Shown here in pieces: positions 52,492 through 60,991 of a stretch of DNA of 64,000 bases (the first letter of the stretch is position 1; every line of letters starts with the position of its first letter). The translations under genes and the position numbers were made by a program. The DNA is from Streptomyces sp. SCL15-4 (lineage in GTDB: Bacteria; Actinomycetota; Actinomycetes; Streptomycetales; Streptomycetaceae). The notes under the pieces were generated by a model. The model did no database searches and was not told the DNA's origin. It was given only the letters and a program-made list of their open reading frames with translations. The stretch is taken from positions 7,564,001 through 7,628,000 of the forward strand of contig NZ_JAOBTQ010000001.1 of the NCBI RefSeq assembly GCF_033366695.1, written 5' to 3'.

Positions 52492-54003
52492 ATGCACGTT
52501 CAGCACGGCGCGCGCCGCACCGGCGCCGCGCACGTCACCCTCCTCACCGAAGGCACCTACCCGCACAGCCACGGCGGCGTCAGCGTCTGGTGCGACCAGC
52601 TCGTCCAGGGCATGCCCGACCTCGACTTCGACGTCATCGCCGTCACCGGCACCGGACGCGAACCCGTCGTATGGGAACTGCCCGGCCACGTCCACAGCGT
52701 GCTGTCCGTGCCCATGTGGGGCGCCCCGCCCGAGGGCCGCCCGCCCCGGGGCCGGGCCCTCGCCCGGCTCGCCGACGCCTACGAACACTTCCTGACCGCG
52801 CTGCTCGACCCGCGGGCCGAGGAGCGGTTCCCGGCCGCGCTGTACAGCCTCGCCCGGGCCGCCGCCGAGGGCGCGCTCAGCCCGTTCCTGCGCGGCGACC
52901 GGGCCGTCTCCCTGCTCGCCGGGGTGTGGAACCGCCCCGGACTCCCCGTCCGGGAGGCCCGGCCCACCCTGCACGACGCGCTCACCGCCACCACCCTGCT
53001 GGAACACGCCCTGCGTCCGCTCGCCGCGCCGCCGCCCCGGCACGGTGTGGCCCACGCGGTCAGCGGCGGGGTGGCCGTCCTGCCCGGCCTCGCCGGCCTG
53101 GAGCGTTACCAGGTGCCCTTGCTGCTCACCGAGCACGGCGTCTACCTGCGGGAACGTTACCTCGGCTATCGCACCGCCCCTTACCGCTGGCCGGTGAAGG
53201 CCGTCGTCCTCGGCTTCTTCCGGCTGCTGGCCGAGGAGAGCTACCGGCGGGCCGCCCTGATCACCCCCGGCAACCGCTACAACCGGCTGTGGGAGGAACA
53301 GGGCGGCGCCGACCCCCGGTCCATCCGCACCGTCTACAACGGCGTGGACCCGGCCGCCTTCCCGCCCGCCGGCCCGGAACCGCGGACGCCCACCCTCAGC
53401 TGGGCCGGCCGGGTCGACCCCATCAAGGACCTGGAGACCCTCATCCGCGCCTTCGCCCTGGTCCGCAAGGAGATACCCGAGGCGCGCCTGCGCCTCTTCG
53501 GCGGCACCCCCCGCGGCGGGGAGGCGTACCGGGAACGCTGCGAGGCACTCGCCGCCGACCTGGGCCACGCCGACGCCGTCACCTTCGAGGGCCGGGTCGA
53601 CGACATCAAGGACGCCTACGCGGCCGGGAACGTGGTGATGCTCTCCAGCATCAGCGAGGGCTTCCCGTTCACCCTCATCGAGGCCATGTCCTGCGGCCGG
53701 GCCACCGTCTCCACCGACGTCGGCGGCGTCCGCGAGGCCGTCGGCGACACCGGCCTCGTCGTCCCGCCGCGCGACCCCGACCGTATGGCGGCGGCGGCCC
53801 TCGAGCTGCTCGGCGACGCCGGGCGCCGCCGCGCGATGGGCGAGGCGGCCCGGCTGAGGGTGATCGAACAGTTCACGCTGCGCCAGACCATCGACACCTT
53901 CCGCTCCATCTACCTCGAACTACCGCACCATGCCCGGCCGTTCACCGAACCGGCCGCGCGCGGGCAGCACCTCGGGGCCGCCGCGGGGAGCCTGGCCGGA
54001 TGA
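52492..54003 (+). CDS. pelF: PelF-like GT4 glycosyltransferase
   Basis: 503 residues. LLTEGTYPHSHGGVSVWCDQLVQ at the N terminus is the PelF signature, and LLTEHGVYLRERYLGY follows. The GT-B C-terminal half has VYNGVDPAAFPP, LSWAGRVDPIKDLETLIRAF, and SSISEGFPFTLIEAMSCGRATVSTDVGG, in which the Glu pair of EGFPFTLIE matches the GT4 EX7E motif. PelF uses UDP-GlcNAc/GalNAc to build Pel, a partly deacetylated aminosugar polymer. Its neighbours include a deacetylase and a Sph3-like hydrolase. Its stop overlaps the next ATG. Confidence 0.88.
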   Translation: MHVQHGARRTGAAHVTLLTEGTYPHSHGGVSVWCDQLVQGMPDLDFDVIAVTGTGREPVVWELPGHVHSVLSVPMWGAPPEGRPPRGRALARLADAYEHFLTALLDPRAEERFPAALYSLARAAAEGALSPFLRGDRAVSLLAGVWNRPGLPVREARPTLHDALTATTLLEHALRPLAAPPPRHGVAHAVSGGVAVLPGLAGLERYQVPLLLTEHGVYLRERYLGYRTAPYRWPVKAVVLGFFRLLAEESYRRAALITPGNRYNRLWEEQGGADPRSIRTVYNGVDPAAFPPAGPEPRTPTLSWAGRVDPIKDLETLIRAFALVRKEIPEARLRLFGGTPRGGEAYRERCEALAADLGHADAVTFEGRVDDIKDAYAAGNVVMLSSISEGFPFTLIEAMSCGRATVSTDVGGVREAVGDTGLVVPPRDPDRMAAAALELLGDAGRRRAMGEAARLRVIEQFTLRQTIDTFRSIYLELPHHARPFTEPAARGQHLGAAAGSLAG

Positions 54004-55394
54004 GCGGGCCCATGGCGCTCGAACCGGGCGGCGCCGAACAAGACACCCTCGCCCTGCGGCTCGCCCGCCCGCCCCTCCGCGGCGACGACCACACCCTGGC
54101 CCTGCGGCTGCCCGGCCACGCGAGCGACCCGGAGGCGGTGAGCCGGCTGGCCGCCGACCTCGCCGACCGCATCGGCCCCGCCGTCCACCCCTACGAGGTC
54201 GCCGCCCTGCTGGAGGCCGAGGGCCTGACCGCCGAACAGATCAGACAGCGCTACGGCCATCCGAACCTCTTCTCCCTCGCCACCGCCCTCTACGAACAGG
54301 TGCCGCGCACCTACCCCGAACCCGCGCCCGCCGCCGACCCCTGGCGCCCGGACACCCTCCGCTGCCTGCTGCGCGGGGTGCTGTTCGCCCTGCCGGGCCT
54401 CGCCTACCTGCTCACCGCGCCGCTGTGGCACCCCGGCCGGCACACCGCCGCGCCCGTCCTCGCCGGCCTGGTCTCCTGGGCCTGGGGCCAGGCCCTCGGC
54501 CACCGCACCCACCTGCGGCTGGCCACCGGCCGCCGGGAGGCCGCCCGCACCCTGCTGGCCGGCGCCCCGCTCGGCGCCGCCCTCGCCACCGCCGCCGCGG
54601 CCCCGCTCGCCGGCCACGGCCCCGTCCTGCTCGCGGCGGCGGCCCAGTCGCTGTATCTCGCGGCGGCCGGCGTGCTGCGCGCCCTGGCCCGCGAGCGGCT
54701 GCTGCTCGCCGCGCTGACCCCGCTGATCGCGGGCACCGCCGTCCTGCCCTGGTGGGAGCCCGGCCCGGCGGTGCGCGCCGGGCTGCCGCTGCTGGCCCTG
54801 CTGGCCACCCTCGCCGTCACCGGCCACGTCCTGCGCGGGGCCCTCGCCGTCCCGGCCGCCGCCGCCGGCGCCCGGCCCCGGCTGCGCTGGTCCCTGCCGT
54901 ACGGACTGTTCGGGCTGGCCGCCGGGGTGCTGGTGCTGCTGGAAGGGCGGCACGAGCCGTACGCGGTGATCGTGCTGACGGTCAGCATGGGCCCCGCCGA
55001 ATGGCTGCTGTACCGCTACCGGGGCCTGTCCGTGGCCGCGCTGCGCGCCACCGCCACCCCGGCCGGCTTCCTGCTGCGCTCCGCCGCCGTCCTCGCCGGC
55101 TGCCTGGGCGCCTATCTGCTGCCGCTGCTGCCCGCCGCCCGGCTGACCGGCGCCGCCCCGGTCACCCTGCTGCTCCTCGCGGCCACCCTGTGGACCGCGC
55201 TGCTCCTCCAGGCGTTCGGGACCGCCTGGCCGCCGGCCGTGATCTGCCTGGCCGCCGCCGCGGTGGCCGGCCTGGTCCCACGGCTCCGGCCGCCGGCCGT
55301 CCCCGCTCTCCTGCCGCTGTGCTGCGCCGCCGCCGTCCTCGGTCTGGTGACGTACGCGCTGCTGCTGCTCGGCCGCCCCGCCCGGCACGTCTGA
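54000..55394 (+). CDS. Polytopic membrane protein of the exopolysaccharide cluster
   Basis: 464 residues. About 130 cytoplasmic residues (including PYEVAALLEAEGLTAEQIRQRYGHPNLF) precede ten to twelve hydrophobic helices from residue ~120 to the end, very Leu/Ala-rich. It is translationally coupled to pelF (ATGA). In Pel systems the partner of PelF is PelG, a flippase-like membrane protein, so a role in export is a reasonable guess, but I could not see PelG sequence motifs. It may be a fast-evolving or unrelated substitute. No known family recognised. Confidence 0.8.
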   Translation: MSGPMALEPGGAEQDTLALRLARPPLRGDDHTLALRLPGHASDPEAVSRLAADLADRIGPAVHPYEVAALLEAEGLTAEQIRQRYGHPNLFSLATALYEQVPRTYPEPAPAADPWRPDTLRCLLRGVLFALPGLAYLLTAPLWHPGRHTAAPVLAGLVSWAWGQALGHRTHLRLATGRREAARTLLAGAPLGAALATAAAAPLAGHGPVLLAAAAQSLYLAAAGVLRALARERLLLAALTPLIAGTAVLPWWEPGPAVRAGLPLLALLATLAVTGHVLRGALAVPAAAAGARPRLRWSLPYGLFGLAAGVLVLLEGRHEPYAVIVLTVSMGPAEWLLYRYRGLSVAALRATATPAGFLLRSAAVLAGCLGAYLLPLLPAARLTGAAPVTLLLLAATLWTALLLQAFGTAWPPAVICLAAAAVAGLVPRLRPPAVPALLPLCCAAAVLGLVTYALLLLGRPARHV

Positions 55395-55436
55395 CACCGT
55401 CCCCGCCCGCACCGACCCACCGGAAGGACACCGCAG

Positions 55437-56438
55437 TTGACCTCCCTACCGCTCGCCGCCGTCACCGGAGCCGAGGGCTTCATCGGCTCCCACCTCACCG
55501 AGGCCCTGGTCGCCTCCGGACACCGGGTCAGAGCCATGGCCCAGTACAACTCCTTCTCCTCCTACGGCTGGCTGGAGACCCTCGCGCCCGACGTGCTGGA
55601 CCAGGTGGAGATCGTCCTCGGCGACGTCCGCGACCCCGGCTCGGTCCGCGCCCTGCTCGACGGCGCCGACGTCGCCTACCACCTGGCCGCCCTCATCGCG
55701 ATCCCGTACTCCTACCAGGCGCCGCACAGTTACGTGGAGACCAACGTCACCGGCACCCTCAACGTGCTGGAGGCGGTGCGCGCCCTCGGCACGCCCCGGC
55801 TGGTGCACACCTCCACCAGCGAGACCTACGGCACCGCGCGGACCGTGCCGATCACCGAGGACCACCCCATCAACACGCAGTCCCCGTACGCCGCTTCGAA
55901 GGCCGGCGGGGACCGGCTCGCCGACAGCTACCACGCCAGCTTCGGCACCCCCGTCGTCACCCTGCGGCCGTTCAACACCTTCGGGCCCCGGCAGTCCATG
56001 CGCGCCGTCATCCCCACCGTCATCGGCCAGGTCGCGGCAGGGGAGCGCACCCTCACCCTCGGCGATCTGCGGCCCACCCGGGACTTCACCTTCGTCAAGG
56101 ACACCGCGCGGGCCTTCCTCGCCGTCGGCACCGCCCCCGCCGGACAGGTCGTCGGCCGCACCTTCAACGCCGGCACCGGCGGCGAGATCTCCGTCGGCGA
56201 CCTGGTCGCGCTGATCGGCAAGGTGATGGACACCGACCTCGACGTCCGCGCGGACCCCGCCCGCGTCCGGCCCGCGAACTCCGAGGTGATGCGGCTGGTC
56301 TGCGACGCCACCCGGCTCACCCGGGCCACCGGCTGGCAGCCCGCCCACACCCTGGAGCAGGGCCTCGCCCACACCGTGGAGTTCTTCCGCGACCCGGCCA
56401 ACCTGGCCCGCTACAAGACCGGCATCTACAACATCTGA
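55437..56438 (+). CDS. Extended SDR sugar-nucleotide dehydratase/epimerase, LegB-like
   Basis: 333 residues. VTGAEGFIGSHLTEALVASGH is the NAD loop, then AMAQYNSFSSYGWLE, similar to LegB, TSTSETYGTARTVPITEDH, and the catalytic Tyr/Lys in SPYAASKAGGD. This best resembles NAD-dependent 4,6-dehydratases/epimerases of UDP- or GDP-HexNAc. It would supply a modified HexNAc or galactosamine precursor for the polymer. It begins with TTG at 55437; GGAAGGA eight bases upstream decides the start, an unusual codon choice here. Codons lie 42 bases after the membrane gene. Confidence 0.88.
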   Translation: MTSLPLAAVTGAEGFIGSHLTEALVASGHRVRAMAQYNSFSSYGWLETLAPDVLDQVEIVLGDVRDPGSVRALLDGADVAYHLAALIAIPYSYQAPHSYVETNVTGTLNVLEAVRALGTPRLVHTSTSETYGTARTVPITEDHPINTQSPYAASKAGGDRLADSYHASFGTPVVTLRPFNTFGPRQSMRAVIPTVIGQVAAGERTLTLGDLRPTRDFTFVKDTARAFLAVGTAPAGQVVGRTFNAGTGGEISVGDLVALIGKVMDTDLDVRADPARVRPANSEVMRLVCDATRLTRATGWQPAHTLEQGLAHTVEFFRDPANLARYKTGIYNI

Positions 56439-56477
56439 CCCCGTCCGCACGGCATCGCCCCACGAAGGAGGAGCCCC

Positions 56478-57191
56478 ATGCACGCAGTGATCCTGGCCGG
56501 AGGCAAGGGCGTCCGGCTGCGGCCCTACACCACCGCGCTGCCCAAGCCGCTCGTCCCGATCGGCGACCAGCACGCCATCCTGGAGATCGTGCTGCGCCAG
56601 CTGTCGGCCGCGGGGTTCACCCGCTGCACCCTCGCGATCGGCCACCTCGGCGAGATCATCCGCGCCTACGTCGGCGACGGCTCCCAGTGGGGCATGACCG
56701 TCGACTACGCCACCGAGGAGAGCCCGCTCGGCACCATGGGCCCGCTGCTGGGCCTCAGAGACCGGCTGCCCGAGGACTTCCTGGTGATGAACGGCGACAT
56801 CCTCACCGACCTCGACTACTCCGACGTACTGCGCCGCCACCGGGACTCCGGCGCGCCGCTCACCATCGCCACCTACGCCCGCAAGGTGCACATCGACTTC
56901 GGTGTGCTCACCACGGACGCCAGCCGGGTCGTCGCGTTCACCGAGAAACCGAGCATGGACTACCGGGTCTCCATGGGCGTCTACGGCCTCAGCCGCGCCA
57001 CCCTGGACGGCTACACGCCCGGTCTGCCGCTCGGCTTCGACGAACTCGTCCTGGACCTGCTGCGCGCCCAGAACCCGCCGTACGCCTACGATTTCGACGG
57101 GTACTGGCTGGACATCGGCCGCCCCGACGACTACGACCGGGCCAACGCCGAGTTCACCAGCCGCAAGTCCCTGCTGCTCAAGGGAGCCTGA
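56478..57191 (+). CDS. Sugar-1-phosphate nucleotidyltransferase
   Basis: 237 residues. MHAVILAGGKGVRLRPYTTALPKPLVPIGD is the NTP_transferase signature, with Val in place of the usual Thr in G-x-G-T-R-L. DFLVMNGDILTDLDYSDVL has the metal Asp, and FTEKP and YWLDIGRPDDYDRAN are conserved at the sugar site and C terminus. It makes an NDP-sugar from a sugar-1-phosphate and NTP, thus feeding the two SDR enzymes on each side. GAAGGAGGAG ends eight bases before the ATG. Base specificity cannot be told from sequence. Confidence 0.9.
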   Translation: MHAVILAGGKGVRLRPYTTALPKPLVPIGDQHAILEIVLRQLSAAGFTRCTLAIGHLGEIIRAYVGDGSQWGMTVDYATEESPLGTMGPLLGLRDRLPEDFLVMNGDILTDLDYSDVLRRHRDSGAPLTIATYARKVHIDFGVLTTDASRVVAFTEKPSMDYRVSMGVYGLSRATLDGYTPGLPLGFDELVLDLLRAQNPPYAYDFDGYWLDIGRPDDYDRANAEFTSRKSLLLKGA

Positions 57192-57198
57192 GTACCGC

Positions 57199-58098
57199 AT
57201 GCGCATTCTCGTCCTCGGCGGCACCGGATACCTGGGCCGCCATGTGGCGGAGCGACTGCGCGCCCTGCCGGGCGCGCAGGTCCTCGCCGCCGGCCGCTCG
57301 GCCGGCGCCGCTTTCGCCGCCGACCTCGCCCGTGACCGGCCGGAACGGCTCGCCGAGACCCTGGCGGCCGCGGCCCCCGACGCCGTGGTCAACTGCGCGG
57401 GCGCCACCGGCGGCGACCCCGTCACCCTGGCCGAGGTCAACGCCCGCGGCCCCGCCGCACTCTGCGCGGCCCTGTGCGCCGCGGCCCCCGCGGCCCGCCT
57501 GGTGCACCTCGGGTCGGCCGCCGAGTACGGGCCGGGCACCCCGGGCGTGCGGGTCACCGAGGCGTCCCCCGCCTGCCCGGTCACCCCGTACGGCGCGACC
57601 AAGCTGGCGGGCACCGTCGCGGTGGCCTCGGCCGCCCTGGACGCGGTGGTGCTGCGGATCGGCAACCCGGTCGGCCCGGGAGCGCCCGCGGCGAGCCTGC
57701 CCGGCCGGCTGGCCGCCCTGCTCCGCCCGGCCGGCCGGGACCCGCAGGCCGTACTGCGCCTCGGGGACCTCTCCGCCCACCGCGACTTCGTCGACGTACG
57801 CGACGTGGCCCGCGCGGTCGAGCGCGCCGTCACGGCCCCCGCCGCGCCGCCCCGGGTGCTCAACATCGGCGGCGGCAGGGCCGTACCGGTGCGGGAACTG
57901 GCGCACGGCCTGGCCCGGCACGCGGGGTTCCGGGGCCGGCTGGAGGAGGGCGCGGACGGCTCGGCGCGCTCGGCGCGGGTGTCCTGGCAGTGCTCGGACA
58001 TCTCCGCCGCCGCCCGGGCCCTCGACTGGCGGCCGGCGCACAGCCTGGACGACGCCCTCGCCGCGCTGTGGGCGGCCACCCTGGAGCGGGTGCCGTGA
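57199..58098 (+). CDS. SDR-family NAD-dependent epimerase/reductase (RmlD/GalE-like)
   Basis: 299 residues. ILVLGGTGYLGRHVAERLRA is the Rossmann glycine loop; LVHLGSAAEYGPG and TPYGATKLAGT contain the catalytic Ser, Tyr and Lys. RDFVDVRDVARAVERAV and VLNIGGGRAVPVREL complete an extended SDR. It probably reduces or epimerises the 4-keto sugar made by the LegB-like enzyme. It starts seven bases after the nucleotidyltransferase stop and its TGA overlaps the GTG of the next gene, so it is within the operon. Confidence 0.88.
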   Translation: MRILVLGGTGYLGRHVAERLRALPGAQVLAAGRSAGAAFAADLARDRPERLAETLAAAAPDAVVNCAGATGGDPVTLAEVNARGPAALCAALCAAAPAARLVHLGSAAEYGPGTPGVRVTEASPACPVTPYGATKLAGTVAVASAALDAVVLRIGNPVGPGAPAASLPGRLAALLRPAGRDPQAVLRLGDLSAHRDFVDVRDVARAVERAVTAPAAPPRVLNIGGGRAVPVRELAHGLARHAGFRGRLEEGADGSARSARVSWQCSDISAAARALDWRPAHSLDDALAALWAATLERVP

Positions 58099-58766
58099 GC
58101 CTGCTGGTGCCGCTGTACGTGCATCCGGCCGACGACCCCGGCGCCTGGCACCGGCTGATCGCGGCGGCGGACCGCACCTACGCGGTCGTCCTCAACCCGG
58201 CGAGCGGCCCCGGCACCGCCCCCGACCCCGCGTTCACGGCGGTCGCCCGGGCGCTGCGCGCGGCCGGGGCCCGCCTGCTCGGCTACGTCGACACCGACTA
58301 CGGCGTCCGGGACCGGGCCGACCTCGCCGACGAGGCGCGCCGGCACCGGGAGTGGTACGCGACCGACGGCTGCTTCCTGGACCGGGTGACCGCCGGCCCG
58401 GACGGCGTGCCCGCCTGCCGCCGGCTGGTGCGGGACCTGCGGCGGTCGGGCACCGGGACCGTCGTGCTCAACCCCGGCGTGCACCCGGCCCCCGGCTATG
58501 TCCGCCTCGCCGACCTCACCGTCACCTTCGAGGGGCACTGGAGCACGTACGTGTCGTCGTTCACCCGGCCGGCCCGGACCGCCCGGCACCCGCCCGAGCG
58601 GCTGTGCCATCTGGTCTACGGCGTTCCCGAGGTTCTCGTCCCGCTCGCGGTGCGCACCGCGCACGAGCGGGGCGCGGCGGTGTGCGGCCCGGTGACCGGC
58701 GAACCCCCCAATCCCTGGGCCGCGTTGACCCCGGCGCTGACCGGCGGAAACGGTGTGCAAGGCTGA
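58095..58766 (+). CDS. Spherulin-4/Sph3-like glycoside hydrolase (GH135-type)
   Basis: 223 residues, no signal peptide. LLVPLYVHPADDPGAWHRLI, VVLNPASGPG, LLGYVDTDYG and LNPGVHPAPGY trace the TIM-barrel of spherulation-specific family 4 proteins, which include Aspergillus Sph3, an endo-alpha-1,4-N-acetylgalactosaminidase. In Sph3 the catalytic area has an Asp-Glu pair; here DGCFLDRVTA has Asp96 followed by Arg97, whereas TVTFEGHW keeps a Glu (Glu146). Activity might therefore be altered. GTG overlaps the previous stop. An intracellular or signal-less location would resemble a proofreading role during synthesis. Confidence 0.85.
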   Translation: MSLLVPLYVHPADDPGAWHRLIAAADRTYAVVLNPASGPGTAPDPAFTAVARALRAAGARLLGYVDTDYGVRDRADLADEARRHREWYATDGCFLDRVTAGPDGVPACRRLVRDLRRSGTGTVVLNPGVHPAPGYVRLADLTVTFEGHWSTYVSSFTRPARTARHPPERLCHLVYGVPEVLVPLAVRTAHERGAAVCGPVTGEPPNPWAALTPALTGGNGVQG

Positions 58767-58803
58767 GAGGACCAGCATCCGCGCACGGGAGGCAGCGACC
58801 GGC

Positions 58804-59457
58804 ATGGCCGTCATCCATCACACCACCCTCAAGCCGACCAAGACCGAACTGATCGCCGGCTGGCTGCCCGGCCGCCCGTGGTACCGCGGCGGCCCCGTCC
58901 CGGTCCTGGAGAGGTCCGGCGGTTTCCGGCTGGACGACCCCGAGGGCGAGGTCGGCATCGAGTTCGTCGTGGTCACCGACAGCGCGGGCCCGGAGCGGAC
59001 GGCATACCTGGTGCCGCTCACGTACCGGGGGGCGCCGCTGGAGGGCGCGGAGCACGGCCTCGTCGGCACCTTGGAGCACGGGGTGCTGGGCACGCGCTGG
59101 GTCTACGACGGCTGCCACGACCCGGTGCTGGTCACCGAGCTGCTGGCGCTGATCGGGGGCCGGGCCCAGGCGATGTCCCAGAGCGTCACCGACACCCCCG
59201 ACCACGAGGTCGGCCGCTCCTGCGCCGTCGCCCCGCCGAGCCTGGACGGCCGCATGCCCGAGCCGGCCGACGACGCCGACGGCACGCACCTGCCCCTGCC
59301 GGGCGGCACGGTCCTCCACGTCCACCGCGTCCCCGAGCCCGTCGCCGGCGAGCAGCCGCTGCCGCAGCCGGACGCCCTCGGTCACGTCGCGAGCGGCTGG
59401 CCGGGCCCGGACGACAGCCGGCTGCGGGCCGTGTTCATGACGCTCCGTCCGGCCTGA
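58804..59457 (+). CDS. Maltokinase N-terminal cap-like protein
   Basis: 217 residues. TTLKPTKTELIAGWLPGRPWY, FRLDDPEGEVGIEFVVVTD, VPLTYRGAPLEGAEHGLVGTLEHGVLGTRWVYDG and HDPVLVTELLALIGG match the N-terminal cap domain of maltokinases (Mak_N_cap) without the kinase portion. Such stand-alone caps occur in Streptomyces and are of unknown function. ATG at 58804 has a GGGAGG 12 bases upstream. It follows the Sph3-like gene by 37 bases and could belong to the same transcript. Confidence 0.85.
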   Translation: MAVIHHTTLKPTKTELIAGWLPGRPWYRGGPVPVLERSGGFRLDDPEGEVGIEFVVVTDSAGPERTAYLVPLTYRGAPLEGAEHGLVGTLEHGVLGTRWVYDGCHDPVLVTELLALIGGRAQAMSQSVTDTPDHEVGRSCAVAPPSLDGRMPEPADDADGTHLPLPGGTVLHVHRVPEPVAGEQPLPQPDALGHVASGWPGPDDSRLRAVFMTLRPA

Positions 59458-59590
59458 CCCCCGCTTCCTGCCGGCCCGTCACCGCATCGGAGGACGACGG
59501 CCACCCGCATGGGCTACAGACCGGCCGCGGACGGCGTCGTTGGGCGCAGTCCGGGGTGCGGTGCGCGCCGGCGCCGGTTCAGATGGACTC

Positions 59591-60430
59591 GTGCGAAGCC
59601 CCATATTCCGTCCTTGCGGATGGTCCCGCCGGTGCCTCACCGGCGCCCTGACCGTCCTCGTCCTGTTCCTCTCCGGCCCTCCGGCCGCGTCGGCGGAGCC
59701 CGACCCGACCGCGAACCCGCTCGCCCGCGGCAGCGCCTACATGGGCATCGGCGTCCTCGCCCACGACGGCGCCTCCGGCACCCCGCCCCCGGACTCCCGC
59801 GCCACCCAGACCGAGGGCGTGGACGTCTCCAGCCACCAGGGCGACGTCGACTGGCGGTCGCTGTGGAACAGCGGCGTCCGCTGGGCGTACACCAAGGCCA
59901 CCGAGGGGACGTACTACACCAACCCCTACTTCACCCAGCAGTACGACGGCTCCTTCGACGTCGGCATGGTCCGCGGCGCCTACCACTTCGCGACCCCGGA
60001 CACGGCCGGCGGCGCCGCCCAGGCCGACTACTTCCTGGCGCACGGAGGCGGCTGGTCGGCCGACGGCAAGACCCTCCCGGGCGTCCTGGACATCGAGTGG
60101 AACCCGTACGGCGACGCCTGCTACGGCAAGTCGGCGAGCGGCATGGTCACCTGGATCCGCGACTTCCTGAACCGCTACAAGTCCCGCACCGGCCGGGCGG
60201 CGGTCGTCTACACCGCCACCAGCTGGTGGTCGGAGTGCACCGGGAACTACGCCGGCTTCGGATCGGTCAACCCGCTGTGGATCGCGCGCTACGCCGCGAC
60301 GGTGGGCACGCTGCCGGCCGGCTGGTCGTCGTACACCATGTGGCAGTACACCTCCTCGGGCCCGGCGGTCGGCGACCACGACCGCTTCAACGGCTCCCAG
60401 GACAAGCTGCGCGAGTTCGCCACCGGCTGA
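59591..60430 (+). CDS. Secreted GH25 lysozyme (N-acetylmuramidase)
   Basis: 279 residues. GTG start, signal peptide RCLTGALTVLVLFLSGPPAASA. The catalytic barrel begins EGVDVSSHQGDVDWRSLW (first Asp) and includes WAYTKATEGT, YHFATPDT, PGVLDIEWNP (Asp-x-Glu catalytic pair) and MWQYTSSG. It cleaves the beta-1,4 bond of peptidoglycan and lacks wall-binding modules. Start rests on the signal peptide because no ribosome binding site is clear; an in-frame GTG at 59540 is possible. It converges with the MarR gene at 15 bases. Confidence 0.9.
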   Translation: MRSPIFRPCGWSRRCLTGALTVLVLFLSGPPAASAEPDPTANPLARGSAYMGIGVLAHDGASGTPPPDSRATQTEGVDVSSHQGDVDWRSLWNSGVRWAYTKATEGTYYTNPYFTQQYDGSFDVGMVRGAYHFATPDTAGGAAQADYFLAHGGGWSADGKTLPGVLDIEWNPYGDACYGKSASGMVTWIRDFLNRYKSRTGRAAVVYTATSWWSECTGNYAGFGSVNPLWIARYAATVGTLPAGWSSYTMWQYTSSGPAVGDHDRFNGSQDKLREFATG

Positions 60431-60445
60431 GCGTCCGGGCCGGGT

Positions 60446-60928
60446 TCAGTCCACCTCCACGTCGTCGAACAAGGCGTGCATCGCGCCGAGCACCCGCAGA
60501 CAGGCGTCGACGTCGGCCATGGTCAGGTCGGCGTCGACGCGGCGCAGCAACTCGTGCTCGCGGGCCCGTACCGCGCCGATCGCGTCCCGGCCCGGCCCGG
60601 TGAGCCGGATCAGCGACGACCGGCGGTGCGCGGGGTTGGGCACGCTCTCCACCAGGCCCTGCCGGGCCGCGTCGTTCACCATGCGCTGCACGAACTGCCG
60701 GCTGAGCGCCTGGGCCCGGCCCATCTGCGGCACCGTCATCGGGCCCCGGGCGCGCAGCAGATCGAGCACGGCGCGCACACCGACCGAGAGGCCCTCGACC
60801 GGTGCCGCCTGCTCCACCTTGCGGTGCACCCGCCGGTAGAGCGGGCCGACCAGGTCGAAGACCTCGGTGAGGCGTTCGGCCAGGGCGTCCTGGGAGGGCC
60901 GGGCGGGAGCGGTGCGGGGGTCGTTCAT
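60446..60928 (-). CDS. MarR-family transcriptional regulator
   Basis: 160 residues. The winged helix spans AVLDLLRARGPMTVPQMGRAQALSRQFVQRMVNDAARQGLVESVPNPAHRRSSLIRLT, with the MarR D-x-R-type wing replaced by PNPAHRRS. Flanking helices make the dimer interface. It is divergent from the alpha/beta hydrolase gene with 57 bases between starts, which contain two copies of a 15-base direct repeat. It most likely represses both genes and is released by a small phenolic or lipophilic ligand. Confidence 0.9.
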   Translation of the reverse strand: MNDPRTAPARPSQDALAERLTEVFDLVGPLYRRVHRKVEQAAPVEGLSVGVRAVLDLLRARGPMTVPQMGRAQALSRQFVQRMVNDAARQGLVESVPNPAHRRSSLIRLTGPGRDAIGAVRAREHELLRRVDADLTMADVDACLRVLGAMHALFDDVEVD

Positions 60929-60937
60929 GCCTCCAGG

Positions 60938-60991
60938 ATGACACCTTGGTTGCCAACTCGCGCAAGGAATGACACCTTGGTTGTCATGACT
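60938..60991. promoter_or_regulatory. Two direct repeats forming a putative MarR operator
   Basis: ATGACACCTTGGTTG occurs at 60938-60952 and 60969-60983, 31 bases apart, about three helical turns. The second copy extends into the palindrome ATGACA-CCTTGGT-TGTCAT, which includes the hydrolase start codon (60986). The first copy flanks the MarR start. Two dimers could bind on one face of the helix. Confidence 0.65.

Noticed and set aside
53930..58852. 1640-codon plus-strand frame in the exopolysaccharide region
   Set aside because: It is an alternative frame of five well-supported genes, made of Arg/Pro/Ala-rich nonsense. Long shadow frames are expected at this GC content.
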